A model generated the notes under the pieces. It was given only the letters and a program-made list of their open reading frames with translations. It was not told the DNA's origin and ran no database searches. From Marisediminitalea oceani (GTDB lineage Bacteria > Pseudomonadota > Gammaproteobacteria > Enterobacterales > Alteromonadaceae): DNA of 43,722 bases. Shown piece after piece: positions 33,481 through 43,524 of the stretch. The position numbers and the translations under genes were made by a program. The stretch covers positions 1 through 43,722 of the forward strand of contig NZ_RCUA01000042.1 in assembly GCF_003731635.1 (NCBI RefSeq), read 5' to 3'. How positions within the stretch are numbered: the stretch's first letter is position 1; the number at the start of each line of letters is the position of its first letter.

Positions 33481-36306
33481 CTATTTCAACATGGGCTTTA
33501 AGAATCGCCCGGTATGGGATACATCACTGTTAGCAACCTCTTCCGGGGTGCCTTCAGCGATAATTTGACCGCCGCCGGAGCCGCCCTCCGGACCGAGATC
33601 GACAATGTAATCGGCAGTTTTTATTACATCCAGATTATGCTCAATCACCACTACGGTATTGCCATGATCCCGCAGACGATGCAGCACTGCCAGTAACTGT
33701 TTAATATCGTGGAAGTGCAGGCCGGTTGTCGGCTCATCCAGTATATACAGGGTCTGGCCGGTATCCCGTTTCGACAGCTCTTTAGCCAGTTTAACCCGCT
33801 GTGCCTCACCACCAGATAAGGTGGTAGCCGACTGACCCAGACGTACATAGGATAAACCCACATCCATTAAGGTTTGTAATTTACGGGCGATAGCCGGAAT
33901 AGCGTCGAAGAAATGCCGGGCATCTTCAATGGTCATTTCCAGCACTTCGTGGATATTCTTATCTTTAAACTTAATTTCCAGGGTTTCACGGTTATAGCGC
34001 TTGCCTTTACATACGTCACAAGGCACGTAAACATCTGGCAGAAAGTGCATTTCTACCTTGATCACGCCATCACCCTGACAGGCTTCGCAGCGTCCACCTT
34101 TTACGTTAAAGCTGAAGCGGCCTGGCTTGTAGCCTCGTGAACGCGCTTCCTGAGTGCCAGCAAAAATTTCCCGGATAGGCGTAAAAATACCGGCATAAGT
34201 GGCCGGGTTGGAACGCGGCGTACGGCCAATGGGGGACTGGTCGATATCCACTACCTTGTCGAGCAGCTCCAGGCCTTTCATCGACTTATAGGGGGCCGGT
34301 TCACTGGTTGTGGCTTTATTTAACTCGCGCTGGGCAATCTTATAAAAGGTATCATTTACCAGCGTCGACTTACCCGAGCCCGATACACCGGTGATACAGG
34401 TCATTACGCCGGTTGGTACGCGTAGCGTGACGTCTTTAAGGTTGTTGCCGGTAGCACCGGCCAGTTCCAGCCACTGCTCATCTTTGGCCGGATTACGCAC
34501 TGCCGGAATATCGATTTTCTCTTTTCCGGATAGATACTTACCGGTCAGCGACTGTTCGTTATTAACGATATCCTCGAGGCTGCCCTGAGCAATGATTTCG
34601 CCGCCATGAACACCAGCACCGGGGCCAATATCAATAATGAAGTCAGCATCGCGAATGGCGTCTTCGTCGTGTTCAACCACCAGTACGGTGTTACCCAGAT
34701 CGCGCAGGTGCGTGAGGGTTTTCAGCAAGCGTTCATTGTCGCGTTGGTGCAGACCAATTGAAGGCTCATCCAGTACGTACATGACACCGACCAGGCCTGC
34801 ACCAATCTGGCTGGCCAGCCGAATACGCTGGGCCTCACCACCAGATAAGGTTTCTGCACTGCGTGACAGACTCAGGTAATTGAGTCCGACATTCACCAGA
34901 AAACGCAGACGGTCGAGGATTTCTTTCAGTATCTTATCGGCAATTTGTGCCCGTTGGCCGGCGAGTTCCAGATTTTCGAAGAAATCAAAGGCACCGGCAA
35001 TCGACATATCCGCCACGGTCGGCAGGTTAGTCTGGCCGATAAACACATGACGGGCCTCGGTACGTAAACGGGTGCCGCCACAGCTGTTACAAGGCTGCTG
35101 GCTTAAAAACTTAGACAGCTCCTCACGCACCGTATTTGACTCGGTTTCGCGGTAGCGGCGTTCCATGTTAGGTATGATCCCTTCAAAGGGATGCTTGCGC
35201 TCCATAATATCGCCGCGGTCGTTAATGTAGCGGAAGTTAATCGACTTGCCTTTAGAGCCATACAGCACGATGTCTCGGAACTCTTTGCTCAGCTCGCCAA
35301 AGGGCTCTGTGAGGCTGAACTCATAGTGATCGGCAACGGCCTGAAGCATCTGAAAATAATAATAGCTACGTTTGTCCCAACCGCGGATAGCACCGCCAGA
35401 CAGGCTCAGTTCGTCGTTAACCACAACCTTAAACGGGTCGAAGAACTGCCGAGTTCCTAAACCGTCGCACGTGCCACAGGCGCCTGCCGGGTTGTTGAAC
35501 GAGAACATGCGTGGTTCCAGTTCGCTGATGCTGTAGCCACAGTGAGGACAGGCGAAATTGGCCGAGAAGACAATTTCCGGCTCGGTGCTGTCATCCATGT
35601 AGGCCACTTTGGCGTTGCCGTTGGCCAGCTGCAAGGCGGTTTCGAAAGACTCCGCCAAGCGCAACTGTAAATCATCGCGCACTTTAAAGCGGTCGATCAC
35701 CACTTCGATGGTGTGTTTTTTATGTAAGTCCAGCTCCGGTGGGTCCGACAGGTCACACACTTCGCCGTCAATCCGGGCGCGAATGTAACCCTGGGCAGCC
35801 AAAGACTGCAGGGTTTTTACGTGTTCGCCTTTACGGTCCTGAACGATGGGCGCCAGCAGCATAAGCTTGGTGCCTTCCGGCATCGCCAGTACCTTATCAA
35901 CCATCTGCGAGATGGTCTGGGCATCGAGTGGCACATCGTGATCCGGGCAGCGTGGCGTGCCCACACGGGCAAACATTAAACGCAGATAATCGTATATTTC
36001 AGTAATGGTCCCCACGGTTGAACGGGGGTTATGTGAGGTGGATTTCTGTTCAATCGAAATTGCCGGAGACAGGCCTTCGATGTGATCTACATCGGGCTTT
36101 TCCATCATCGATAAAAACTGGCGGGCATAGGCAGATAAAGATTCCACGTAACGACGCTGACCTTCAGCGTAGAGCGTGTCGAATGCCAGGGAAGACTTAC
36201 CCGAACCCGATAAACCGGTGATGACTACCAGTTTGTCGCGGGGAATGGTGATATCGATGTTTTTGAGATTGTGCGTACGTGCACCGCGAACTTCTATTTT
36301 ATCCAT
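33481..36306 (-). CDS. uvrA: Excinuclease ABC subunit A
   Basis: A 941-residue UvrA, the DNA-damage-recognition ATPase of nucleotide excision repair. The ATG at 36306 is used because it gives [14 protein letters not shown], the E. coli start; an upstream in-frame TTG at 36327 has no ribosome-binding site. Two ABC modules are visible, each with a P-loop ([10 protein letters not shown] near 31 and [10 protein letters not shown] in the second half) and an LSGGEAQR signature, and two zinc-binding Cys4 modules (CPHC...CGTC and CEAC...CDVC). No complete LexA box was found upstream. It is divergent from the MFS gene. Confidence 0.98.
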   Translation of the reverse strand: MDKIEVRGARTHNLKNIDITIPRDKLVVITGLSGSGKSSLAFDTLYAEGQRRYVESLSAYARQFLSMMEKPDVDHIEGLSPAISIEQKSTSHNPRSTVGTITEIYDYLRLMFARVGTPRCPDHDVPLDAQTISQMVDKVLAMPEGTKLMLLAPIVQDRKGEHVKTLQSLAAQGYIRARIDGEVCDLSDPPELDLHKKHTIEVVIDRFKVRDDLQLRLAESFETALQLANGNAKVAYMDDSTEPEIVFSANFACPHCGYSISELEPRMFSFNNPAGACGTCDGLGTRQFFDPFKVVVNDELSLSGGAIRGWDKRSYYYFQMLQAVADHYEFSLTEPFGELSKEFRDIVLYGSKGKSINFRYINDRGDIMERKHPFEGIIPNMERRYRETESNTVREELSKFLSQQPCNSCGGTRLRTEARHVFIGQTNLPTVADMSIAGAFDFFENLELAGQRAQIADKILKEILDRLRFLVNVGLNYLSLSRSAETLSGGEAQRIRLASQIGAGLVGVMYVLDEPSIGLHQRDNERLLKTLTHLRDLGNTVLVVEHDEDAIRDADFIIDIGPGAGVHGGEIIAQGSLEDIVNNEQSLTGKYLSGKEKIDIPAVRNPAKDEQWLELAGATGNNLKDVTLRVPTGVMTCITGVSGSGKSTLVNDTFYKIAQRELNKATTSEPAPYKSMKGLELLDKVVDIDQSPIGRTPRSNPATYAGIFTPIREIFAGTQEARSRGYKPGRFSFNVKGGRCEACQGDGVIKVEMHFLPDVYVPCDVCKGKRYNRETLEIKFKDKNIHEVLEMTIEDARHFFDAIPAIARKLQTLMDVGLSYVRLGQSATTLSGGEAQRVKLAKELSKRDTGQTLYILDEPTTGLHFHDIKQLLAVLHRLRDHGNTVVVIEHNLDVIKTADYIVDLGPEGGSGGGQIIAEGTPEEVANSDVSHTGRFLKPMLK

Positions 36307-36343
36307 TCGAACCAGTTCAGAATACAAAAGAAACAGTATGCCA

Positions 36344-36364
36344 TATACCCGTGTCGCGGGTATA
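36344..36364. promoter_or_regulatory. Inverted repeat in uvrA/MFS promoter region
   Basis: TATACCC-GTGTCGC-GGGTATA is a perfect 7-bp inverted repeat with a 7-base spacer, 38 bp upstream of the uvrA ATG. A second, longer-range inverted pair (ATATGGTG at 36381 and CACCATAT at 36425) lies next to it. It may be an operator for uvrA or for the divergent transporter. Confidence 0.4.
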
Positions 36365-36534
36365 GGCTGTGGTGTTATGAATATGGTGCATCAGGCGTTT
36401 AAGATCAGTCGGTCGCGAACCATTCACCATATCGGCGGAATTTCGTACAAAGACCAACAGGCTATAGGGACAGGCGTTTAAGTTATGCTACAATTCGCGC
36501 CCCGTTTAACCCCCATAACAGAGAAGAAAGCACC

Positions 36535-37878
36535 TTGAACGCCATTGAAGTCCGTGCCGCATTAACGCTTGCCGTTGTTTACGTACTGAGAATGCTAGGG
36601 TTATTTATGGTCATGCCGGTTCTGGCGGTGGCTGCTACCGAATTCAGTGACTACTCGGTGATGCTGGTGGGCGTGGCGATTGGCGGTTATGGCTTAACTC
36701 AGGCGGCGCTGCAAATACCGATGGGGATGTTGTCGGATAAATGGGGGCGCAAGCCGGTTATTTTACTCGGGCTTGCCGTATTCGCTTTAGGCAGTATTAT
36801 CGCTGCCATGGCTGATTCCATGATGTGGCTGATTGCCGGGCGAATTCTGCAAGGGGCCGGGGCTATCGCCGGTGCCATTATGGCATTGGCTACCGACGTG
36901 ACCCGCGAGCAACAGCGGGCCAAAGTGATGGCGATTATTGGCATTGCCATTGGCTTTTCGTTTTACATCGCGGTGGTGATAGGGCCGTTGATTGCAGAAA
37001 GCTGGGGACTTGCCGGGGTATTCTGGGTCACCGGTATTCTGGCGTTGTGTTGTTTACCTCTGGTGAAATGGGCAGTGCCTGACAGCCCCAAACATTTTAA
37101 TGCCGATACCCTGCCGCGTATGGACCAGGTATGGCAATTGTTTACTTCTCGTGATTTATGGCGTTTGAATGTCAGCGTTATGCTGCTGCATATGATGATC
37201 ACGCTGTTGTTTGTGCAGGTGCCTTCCACCATGGTGAAGCTGGGTTTGCCGCTGGACAACCACTGGACAATCTACCTGCCGGTGTTATTGGTCTCGGTAT
37301 TTTTACTGGCCATGATGATGCGCAGTAGCCGCGGCCGCACGCCACGTTCAATGTTACTGGCGGCCGTAATTATGCTTGGCAGTGCTTTTGCACTATTGCC
37401 TTCGGCGGGGCACAGCTGGTGGTTACTGGGCGCTGGCCTGTTGATATTCTTTACCGGTTTTAACTACCTGGAAGCAAACTTTCCGGCGCTGCTATCTACC
37501 ATTGCTCCGGCCGGTCAGAAAGGCACGGCCATGGGCATATATGCCAGCTTTCAGTTTTTTGGTGCATTCCTGGGCGGTATTCTTTCCGGTGCCGTTACGG
37601 CACAGGCCGGCCCTACTTCAGCCTATTATACTGGTGCCGTTATCGCTGTGGTTTGGTGTGTAATTGTGGCGGGGATTCGCGCCGGCGAAAAGCTCAAGCG
37701 AGTGGCTCTTACCGTGCCAAATAATACACAGCCAAAGGCTAGTCAGTTAGCCGAGCTAAACAGCTTAAATGGGGTGGTGGAATATGTTTTTGATGCCAGC
37801 CAGAACCAGTTATACCTCAAGGTAAACAGTGAGTTTGATGAGCTCAATGCCCGGGCTATAATAAGGCAGTGGAGTTAA
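36535..37878 (+). CDS. MFS transporter, YajR-like
   Basis: A 447-residue major-facilitator transporter with 12 predicted helices (about residues 8-385), followed by a soluble C-terminal domain of about 55 residues that resembles the ferredoxin-like YAM domain of E. coli YajR. Motif A is present as GMLSDKWGRKP. The start codon is TTG at 36535, supported by the N-terminal helix starting RAALTLAVVYVLRMLGLF, close to the YajR pattern LRMLGMFMV. YajR is a proton-driven exporter of unknown substrate. In many relatives uvrA, this MFS gene and ssb are neighbours; here ssb does not follow. Confidence 0.85.
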   Translation: MNAIEVRAALTLAVVYVLRMLGLFMVMPVLAVAATEFSDYSVMLVGVAIGGYGLTQAALQIPMGMLSDKWGRKPVILLGLAVFALGSIIAAMADSMMWLIAGRILQGAGAIAGAIMALATDVTREQQRAKVMAIIGIAIGFSFYIAVVIGPLIAESWGLAGVFWVTGILALCCLPLVKWAVPDSPKHFNADTLPRMDQVWQLFTSRDLWRLNVSVMLLHMMITLLFVQVPSTMVKLGLPLDNHWTIYLPVLLVSVFLLAMMMRSSRGRTPRSMLLAAVIMLGSAFALLPSAGHSWWLLGAGLLIFFTGFNYLEANFPALLSTIAPAGQKGTAMGIYASFQFFGAFLGGILSGAVTAQAGPTSAYYTGAVIAVVWCVIVAGIRAGEKLKRVALTVPNNTQPKASQLAELNSLNGVVEYVFDASQNQLYLKVNSEFDELNARAIIRQWS

Positions 37879-37886
37879 CCACTGCC
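37865..37886. terminator. Hairpin over MFS stop codon
   Basis: GGCAGTGG-AGTTAA-CCACTGCC is a perfect 8-bp stem whose loop contains the TAA stop of the MFS gene. It lies between convergent genes and could terminate from either side; no clear T-run. Confidence 0.45.
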
Positions 37887-37910
37887 ACCTGGATGGCGTA
37901 ATTTCTTCAA

Positions 37911-38372
37911 CTATTTTGCGGCAGCCGGGCGGACATGAAATATCCCCACCTCGGCGTTGGTCACTTCTACCTCAGTACCGGCAGCGATAGGCTCATCACA
38001 TTGCACGGACCAACTGATACCTGAATATTTATGCGTACCGGGAGCTTCGGGAGCGATAGCCTCAGACAGGCGGAACCGTAAGCCGTTGAAGTCACCATTT
38101 ACCGTTTTCTTTTCTACCTGTTGCTGCATTTGCTTAAGCGGTTTGTAGAGCACCAGCGCAATAATACCGGTTAGCACCGCACAGCAGAAAAAGGCATTGA
38201 TGTAAGTTGCTTCAATGACGCCGGTGTAAAAAATACCGGCGGTAATCAGCGCTGCCAAACCAACAAAAAACAGCACAAAGGTGGCGAATCCCAGTATAGC
38301 CACCTCAATGATTAACAACACTAAACCGGTAACTACCAGTACCGTGGTAACGTTTTCGTATATCCAGTCCAT
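37911..38372 (-). CDS. NfeD-family membrane protein
   Basis: A 153-residue protein of the short NfeD (YbbJ) class. The N-terminal half has three to four transmembrane helices (about residues 8-75), and the C-terminal part (about 95-150) is the OB-fold domain ending GTEVEVTNAEVGIFHVRP. In E. coli YbbJ is encoded next to the stomatin-like QmcA and the two act at the inner membrane, possibly organising membrane domains. The same pairing is seen here, with a 5-bp gap to the SPFH gene. The catalytic protease domain of long NfeD proteins is absent. Confidence 0.9.
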   Translation of the reverse strand: MDWIYENVTTVLVVTGLVLLIIEVAILGFATFVLFFVGLAALITAGIFYTGVIEATYINAFFCCAVLTGIIALVLYKPLKQMQQQVEKKTVNGDFNGLRFRLSEAIAPEAPGTHKYSGISWSVQCDEPIAAGTEVEVTNAEVGIFHVRPAAAK

Positions 38373-38377
38373 AGGCG

Positions 38378-39316
38378 TTAGTCTTTGTTGTTCATTTTAT
38401 TGATGATAGCCATGGCCTGGGTCACCAGGCTGGCCGCTTCAGTATTACCGTCGGGTAGCAACACAATGGACGACTCTTTGGCAATCGCCTGCTTCGCTTC
38501 GATGGCTTTGGTAGCCAGGTCGAGCTGAATAGCTTTTTGACCTTCTTCTGTATCGGCTGCTTCACCCACTTTGCGTAATGCTTCAGCCTGGGCTTCGGCT
38601 ACCGCCAGGATCGCCTGGGCTTCACCTTCGGCTTTGAGTACCTGTTCGGCTTTATCGGCCTCTGCAGCCAGTACGACCGACTGTTTAGCACCCTCAGCAC
38701 GGTTAATAGCGGCCTGACGATCACCTTCTGATTCGAGGATTTGCGCGCGCTTTACCCGCTCGGCTTTCATCTGCGCTTCCATGGCTTCCATTACCGAATT
38801 TGGCGGCACGATGTCTTTAATTTCGTAACGCAGCACCTGAATACCCCAGGGGCCACTGGCATCGTTAATCGAGGTTACGATGTTGGTATTAAGCTGGTCG
38901 CGCTCTTCAAAGGTTTTATCGAGCTCCATTTTGCCCAGCTCTGAACGCATGGTGGTTTGTGCCAGCTGGGTAACGGCAAATACGTAATCGTCGACGCCGT
39001 AGGTGGCTTTGTATGGATCCAGTACCCGGAAATACAGCACACCGTCGACATGCAGCGAAATATTGTCTTTGGTGATGGCGCTTTGTTCTGGTACGTCAAC
39101 CGCCTGTTCTTTCAGTGAGCGGTCGGCAGCAATGCGGTCGATAAAGGGCACGATAAAGTTCAGGCCAGCCTCTTTGGTTGACTGGTATTTACCAAAACGT
39201 TCAACTAAATAGGCCCGGTTCTGCGGCACAAACTTGATGGATGATTTAAGTAAAATCACCACTAATATAAGGATAAACAGTTGCGGAGTGAGAATATAGT
39301 CCAGTAATACTTCCAT
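38378..39316 (-). CDS. qmcA: SPFH/stomatin-family membrane protein
   Basis: A 312-residue QmcA-like SPFH protein: an N-terminal membrane anchor (about residues 6-24), an SPFH domain (about 25-185, with RFGKYQSTKEAGLNFIVPF and the PPNSVMEAMEAQ end), and a long Ala/Glu-rich coiled coil (about 185-275) that drives oligomer assembly. QmcA forms large cages at the inner membrane and, with HflKC, influences FtsH activity. It is transcribed ahead of the NfeD gene, as in E. coli ybbK-ybbJ. Confidence 0.9.
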   Translation of the reverse strand: MEVLLDYILTPQLFILILVVILLKSSIKFVPQNRAYLVERFGKYQSTKEAGLNFIVPFIDRIAADRSLKEQAVDVPEQSAITKDNISLHVDGVLYFRVLDPYKATYGVDDYVFAVTQLAQTTMRSELGKMELDKTFEERDQLNTNIVTSINDASGPWGIQVLRYEIKDIVPPNSVMEAMEAQMKAERVKRAQILESEGDRQAAINRAEGAKQSVVLAAEADKAEQVLKAEGEAQAILAVAEAQAEALRKVGEAADTEEGQKAIQLDLATKAIEAKQAIAKESSIVLLPDGNTEAASLVTQAMAIINKMNNKD

Positions 39317-39416
39317 GATTTACAGCCTCTAACTATTTTGACTTATGGAGCTTAACCCAATCCGGGCAAACAGGGTACTGGCTATTTGTATCAAGGCGTA
39401 ACAACCGTGCTTTGGA

Positions 39417-39821
39417 TCAGGCGTCCTTAACCTGCAGCAGGTCCCACTTATTGCCGTACAGGTCCTCAAAGATGGCCACGGTGCCGTAGTCTTCGTCGCG
39501 TGGCGTTTCTATAAACTCCACGCCCTGACTTTGCATAAACTCGTAGTCGCGCCAGAAATCGTTGGTTTGCAAAACAAAGAGCACCTGATCGCCAGCCTGA
39601 TTGCCCACAGCAATCTTGTCCATTTTTGAACGGGCCAGGTTGAGCATGATGCCGGTGGAGGATAATCCGGGTGGATGTAGCAATACCCATCGTAAACCGT
39701 TTTTATGTTTTTCGTTAGCGATGAGCGTAAAATGGAGCACCTCTGTAAAATATGTGATAGCTTCATCATAGTCGTCTACCAGGATGCCAACGGCATTCAG
39801 GCTTTGTATGCGATCTGTCAT
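39417..39821 (-). CDS. VOC (glyoxalase-like) family protein
   Basis: A 134-residue vicinal-oxygen-chelate protein with two beta-alpha-beta modules: AVGILVDDYDEAITYFTEVL first and FEDLYGNKWDLLQV at the end, where the metal ligand Glu of many relatives is Asp. The HPPG segment after WVLL is common in the bleomycin-resistance/glyoxalase-like subgroup. It may bind a small molecule or act as a dioxygenase; nothing in the neighbourhood decides this. It is unlike the VOC protein at 20711 in sequence. Confidence 0.82.
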   Translation of the reverse strand: MTDRIQSLNAVGILVDDYDEAITYFTEVLHFTLIANEKHKNGLRWVLLHPPGLSSTGIMLNLARSKMDKIAVGNQAGDQVLFVLQTNDFWRDYEFMQSQGVEFIETPRDEDYGTVAIFEDLYGNKWDLLQVKDA

Positions 39822-39996
39822 GGCAGTATGCTCCGAAATGTTACATGCCTGATATAACGTGACAGATTTGCCCCAATATAACCAGACTTTGCCCTGAAAA
39901 TGTGTTCATAAGCAGGCATTTGTTAACGATTAGTGTATTGAGGCTTCTTTTTTTTAACTTATAGGTTGTGTTAGACCACCAGTTCAACTTATTATT

Positions 39997-40007
39997 TATA
40001 ATATAAT
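39997..40007 (+). promoter_or_regulatory. Candidate -10 region of tkt
   Basis: Two overlapping TATAAT hexamers (39997-40002 and 40002-40007) lie 24-34 bp before the transketolase start, in a strongly AT-rich stretch. No good -35 at 16-18 bp spacing was seen. Confidence 0.45.
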
Positions 40008-40030
40008 AGTAACAAAGGGTCTTTACACTC

Positions 40031-42028
40031 ATGTCAGTATCAACTCAAGTCGCTGCTAATGCTATTCGTATGCTCGCAGTGGAAGCAATTCAAAAAGCCA
40101 AGTCAGGTCACCCTGGTGCACCAATGGGGATGGCAGACATTGCTACCGTACTGTGGCAGCAATTTTTACAGCACAATCCGGCAAATCCTAACTGGGCTAA
40201 CCGTGACCGCTTCGTGCTGTCTAACGGCCACGCTTCTATGCTTCAGTATGCCTTACTGCATCTGAGTGGCTACGACCTGCCAATTGAAGAACTTAAACAG
40301 TTCCGTCAACTACATTCAAAAACCCCGGGGCACCCGGAGTACGGTTACACTGCTGGTGTTGAAACCACAACCGGGCCATTAGGCGCAGGTATCGCTAATG
40401 CCGTAGGTATGGCTATCGCCGAGAAAACCCTGGCTGGTCAGTTTAACCGCGATGATTTCGATATCGTTAATCACTTCACCTACTGTTTCCTGGGTGACGG
40501 CTGTCTGATGGAAGGTATTTCTCACGAAGCCTGTTCACTGGCTGGCACTTTGAAACTGGGCAAACTGATTGCGTTCTGGGATGACAACGGTATTTCCATC
40601 GACGGTCACGTAGAAGGCTGGTTTACCGACAACACGCCAATGCGTTTTGAATCTTACGGCTGGCATGTGATTAAAGGTGTGGACGGCCACGACGAGGCTG
40701 CATTACAGGCAGCTATTGAAGAGGCACAATCGGTAACCGACAAGCCTACTCTGATTTGCTGTAAAACCGTTATCGGTTTTGGTTCACCGAATAAATCGGG
40801 TAGCCATGACTGTCACGGCGCGCCGCTGGGCGATGATGAAATCGCTGAAGTGCGTAAGCAACTCGACTGGTCGCACGGGCCGTTTGAAGTGCCAGAAGAT
40901 ATTTATGCGAAGTGGGATGCCAAAGAAAAAGGGAATGCCGCAGAGCAGCAATGGGAAGCTAAGTTCGCCGAGTACGCAGCGGCTTACCCACAACTGGCAG
41001 CTGAGTTTGAGCGTCGTGTAATCAAACAGCAGGTACCAGCCGATCTGAACGAAAAGGCCGACACTTATATTCGTCAGTGCCAGGCTGATATGAAAGACAT
41101 GGCTACCCGTAAAGCCTCGCAAAACGCGATTGGTTTCTTTGCTGGTCAGCTACCTGAAATCATTGGTGGCAGTGCCGACCTGGCGGGTTCCAACCTTACC
41201 TTGTGGCCTGAAGCAAAAGGCATTCAGGATGATGCAGCCGGCAACTACGTGTTTTACGGTGTGCGTGAGTTTGGTATGAGCGCCATCATGAACGGTATTG
41301 CCCTGCACGGTGGTTTTGTGCCGTTTGGTGCTACCTTCCTGATGTTTATGGAATATGCGCGTAATGCTGTGCGCATGGCTTCATTAATGAAAGCGAAGTC
41401 GATTTTCGTTTATACCCACGACTCTATTGGTCAGGGGGAAGACGGCCCGACTCACCAGCCTATCGAACAGCTGGCCAACCTGCGCCTGACCCCGAATCTG
41501 ACTACCTGGCGTCCATGTGATGCAGTGGAAGCGGCCGAAGCCTGGCGCCAGGCGCTGATCAAAGAAGCGGGTCCAAGTGCGCTGGTATTTACCCGTCAGG
41601 GCACCAGAACCATGGCGCGCAGCGAGAGCCAGTTAGCGGATGTTGCGAAAGGCGGTTACGTGCTGAAAGACTGTGCAGGAACCCCGCAACTGGTGCTGAT
41701 TGCTACCGGTTCAGAAGTAGCTTTAGCCGTGGATGCAGCGGCTAAGCTGGCAGATGACGGCGTGGCAGTACGAGTCGTATCTATGCCTAGTACTGAACAG
41801 TTTGATGCGCAGGATGCGGCCTACAAACAGTCACTGCTACCAACTGGTGTACCAAAGCTGGCTATCGAAGCCGCCCATACTGACTTCTGGTACAAGTATG
41901 TAGGCATCGACGGTGATGTAGTCGGTATGCAGACCTTCGGTGAATCTGCACCGGGTGGCGTACTGCTGGAGCACTTCGGTTTCACGGTAGAAAACGTAGT
42001 AGCCAAAGCCACTGCATTGTTAGACTAA
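40031..42028 (+). CDS. tkt: Transketolase
   Basis: A 665-residue thiamine-diphosphate enzyme moving two-carbon units between sugar phosphates in the non-oxidative pentose phosphate pathway (E. coli TktA is 663 residues). The ThDP motif GDGCLMEG...NGIS (GDG about residues 156-158), the substrate histidine in [10 protein letters not shown], and the catalytic glutamate region YFGVREFGM (as YGVREFGM) are intact. It has three domains (PP, Pyr and C-terminal). The 210-bp upstream gap contains AT-rich promoter sequence. A hairpin follows the stop. Confidence 0.97.
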   Translation: MSVSTQVAANAIRMLAVEAIQKAKSGHPGAPMGMADIATVLWQQFLQHNPANPNWANRDRFVLSNGHASMLQYALLHLSGYDLPIEELKQFRQLHSKTPGHPEYGYTAGVETTTGPLGAGIANAVGMAIAEKTLAGQFNRDDFDIVNHFTYCFLGDGCLMEGISHEACSLAGTLKLGKLIAFWDDNGISIDGHVEGWFTDNTPMRFESYGWHVIKGVDGHDEAALQAAIEEAQSVTDKPTLICCKTVIGFGSPNKSGSHDCHGAPLGDDEIAEVRKQLDWSHGPFEVPEDIYAKWDAKEKGNAAEQQWEAKFAEYAAAYPQLAAEFERRVIKQQVPADLNEKADTYIRQCQADMKDMATRKASQNAIGFFAGQLPEIIGGSADLAGSNLTLWPEAKGIQDDAAGNYVFYGVREFGMSAIMNGIALHGGFVPFGATFLMFMEYARNAVRMASLMKAKSIFVYTHDSIGQGEDGPTHQPIEQLANLRLTPNLTTWRPCDAVEAAEAWRQALIKEAGPSALVFTRQGTRTMARSESQLADVAKGGYVLKDCAGTPQLVLIATGSEVALAVDAAAKLADDGVAVRVVSMPSTEQFDAQDAAYKQSLLPTGVPKLAIEAAHTDFWYKYVGIDGDVVGMQTFGESAPGGVLLEHFGFTVENVVAKATALLD

Positions 42029-42040
42029 CTATCCTCTGAT

Positions 42041-42064
42041 GCCAACAGGCCTGAGCCTGTTGGC
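42041..42064 (+). terminator. Hairpin after transketolase gene
   Basis: GCCAACAGGC-CTGA-GCCTGTTGGC is a perfect 10-bp stem 12 bp after the tkt stop. It lacks an immediate T-run, but its position suggests a terminator. Confidence 0.65.
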
Positions 42065-42094
42065 ATCCCGGTTTCGCTTCGCGAAGACCGGGAC
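42065..42094. repeat. REP-like palindrome 1
   Basis: TCCCGGT at 42066-42072 pairs with ACCGGGA at 42087-42093; the loop contains the palindrome CTTCGCGAAG. The GTCATCCCGG/CCGGGA(T)CTCCC style is shared with the pair at 42231-42325. Confidence 0.6.
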
Positions 42095-42230
42095 CTCCCA
42101 AATAGTCTTACTATTTTAAAAAAAGCTAGTCATATCACCACAACAGAACCAGAAAAGACCCTACTTTTCAGCTTTATCAGTGCTCTCCTCGGCGGTGCTC
42201 CGAAACAGTCTGACTAAATCAAAAATAAGC

Positions 42231-42325
42231 TAGTCATCCCGGCCTCCGAGCCGGGATCTCCCAATAGTTCTGAACCAGCTTAGACAACCTTTTCAGGAGA
42301 TCCCCGCTCAAAAGCATGCGGGGAT
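42231..42325. repeat. Inverted pair of REP-like palindromes
   Basis: Unit A has the stem ATCCCGGC/GCCGGGAT (42236-42257), flanked by GTC and CTCCC. Unit B has ATCCCCGC/GCGGGGAT (42300-42325), preceded by GGAG. The reverse complement of A reads GGAGATCCCGGC...GCCGGGATGAC, matching B up to its last base, so A and B are inverted copies of one family. B lacks its trailing GAC because the IS element begins there. Confidence 0.75.
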
Positions 42326-42331
42326 AATGAA

Positions 42332-42343
42332 ATGGACCCACCC
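42332..42343 (+). repeat. Left subterminal inverted repeat
   Basis: ATGGACCCACCC, six bases inside the inferred left boundary; exact inverse of 43703-43714. Confidence 0.75.
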
Positions 42344-42409
42344 TTTAATACGGCTTCGTAATGAGCCATGATGAATTTGTTCAACCATCAAACAAGGGCG
42401 GATCCACAA

Positions 42410-43438
42410 ATGAATATTACTACTGTCGGTTTAGATATTGCAAAGTCTGTGTTTCACTTTTATGCGGTGAACCGTGTCGGTAAGCTTATTAAGAAAAAGG
42501 TACTTAAACGTGCGCAGGTGATATCAACATTTCAACAACTTGAGCCTTGTATCGTTGTAATGGAGGCATGCGGAAGCGCGAATTATTGGGCCAGAGCAAT
42601 CCAAAATTGTGGTCATGAGGTCAAACTGATAGCGCCTCAATATGTCGTAGCGTATCGTCGAAAAAATAAAAATGATTTCAACGATGCTGAAGCAATAGCG
42701 GAAGCTTCACAACGCCACAATATGAACTTTGTCCCCATTAAGAGCCAGGCTCAGCAAGATATCCAAATGTTGCTCCGCGTTCGCACACGTTACATTGATT
42801 GTCGGACTAAATTGAGTAATCAAATCCGCGGGTTATTAGCGGAGTATGGCTTGGAAACGAATGTCGGCAAAGCCGCTCTACGTCGTTTCCTACCAGAGGT
42901 GCTTGAAGATGCAGGTAACGGCTTAAGCGATGAATGCCGAAGCGTGTTTGCAGAACTTTATCTGGAGCTTATCGAGTTAGATAACAAAGTGACTGCGAGT
43001 GATAAAAAAGTGGCGACAGCGATTAAACCAATAGAGGTATGCCAAAGAGCCCAAACCGTCGTCGGCATAGGTCCAATTACAGCGGCGTCGATTTACGCTG
43101 CGATTGGTTTAGGAAAGAACTTTCAAAATGGTCGTCATTTTGCCGCCTGGTGCGGTTTGGTTCCTCGCCAACATTCGACAGGAGGGAAAGCCAACTTGTC
43201 TGGTATCACCAAACGTGGCAATGCTTATTTACGAACGTTACTGGTACATGGGGCGAGAACGACATTGAAGTACGCCAGCAAAAAGGACGATAAGCTGAGT
43301 CTTTGGGCGGAACATTTGAAGGTAGAAAAGGGTTACAACAAAGCTTGTGTTGCGTTGGCCAATAAATTGGCTCGAATTGTTTGGGCCGTTATCAACAGCG
43401 GTAAAGATTACCAACGGATGTATGAGCAGAAAGCTTAA
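42410..43438 (+). CDS. IS110-family DEDD transposase
   Basis: A 342-residue recombinase. The RuvC-like N-terminal domain has the DEDD set: D9 (GLDIAKS), E52 (MEACGSA), D89 and D92 (KNDFNDAEA), with the three-residue spacing usual for the family. The C-terminal Tnp20 domain (about 210-300) carries VVGIGPITAASIYA and the candidate nucleophile serine S256 in RQHSTGGK. The start at 42410 is preferred because the upstream in-frame codons (from 42368) lack family resemblance. It appears intact and may be active. These enzymes use a bridge RNA transcribed from the element's own non-coding end. Confidence 0.93.
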   Translation: MNITTVGLDIAKSVFHFYAVNRVGKLIKKKVLKRAQVISTFQQLEPCIVVMEACGSANYWARAIQNCGHEVKLIAPQYVVAYRRKNKNDFNDAEAIAEASQRHNMNFVPIKSQAQQDIQMLLRVRTRYIDCRTKLSNQIRGLLAEYGLETNVGKAALRRFLPEVLEDAGNGLSDECRSVFAELYLELIELDNKVTASDKKVATAIKPIEVCQRAQTVVGIGPITAASIYAAIGLGKNFQNGRHFAAWCGLVPRQHSTGGKANLSGITKRGNAYLRTLLVHGARTTLKYASKKDDKLSLWAEHLKVEKGYNKACVALANKLARIVWAVINSGKDYQRMYEQKA

Positions 43439-43524
43439 GTGGTATAAAAGAAGTTAAGTAAGAACCGGAAGAAAACAAACTCACCAGCAGTTGCGAAATG
43501 ATTTTGATTTGATGATAAACAGTT

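Noticed and set aside
36318..36340. Possible LexA box upstream of uvrA, beginning TACTGT
   Set aside because: The second half-site ACAG at the right spacing is absent; only a half-site is present.
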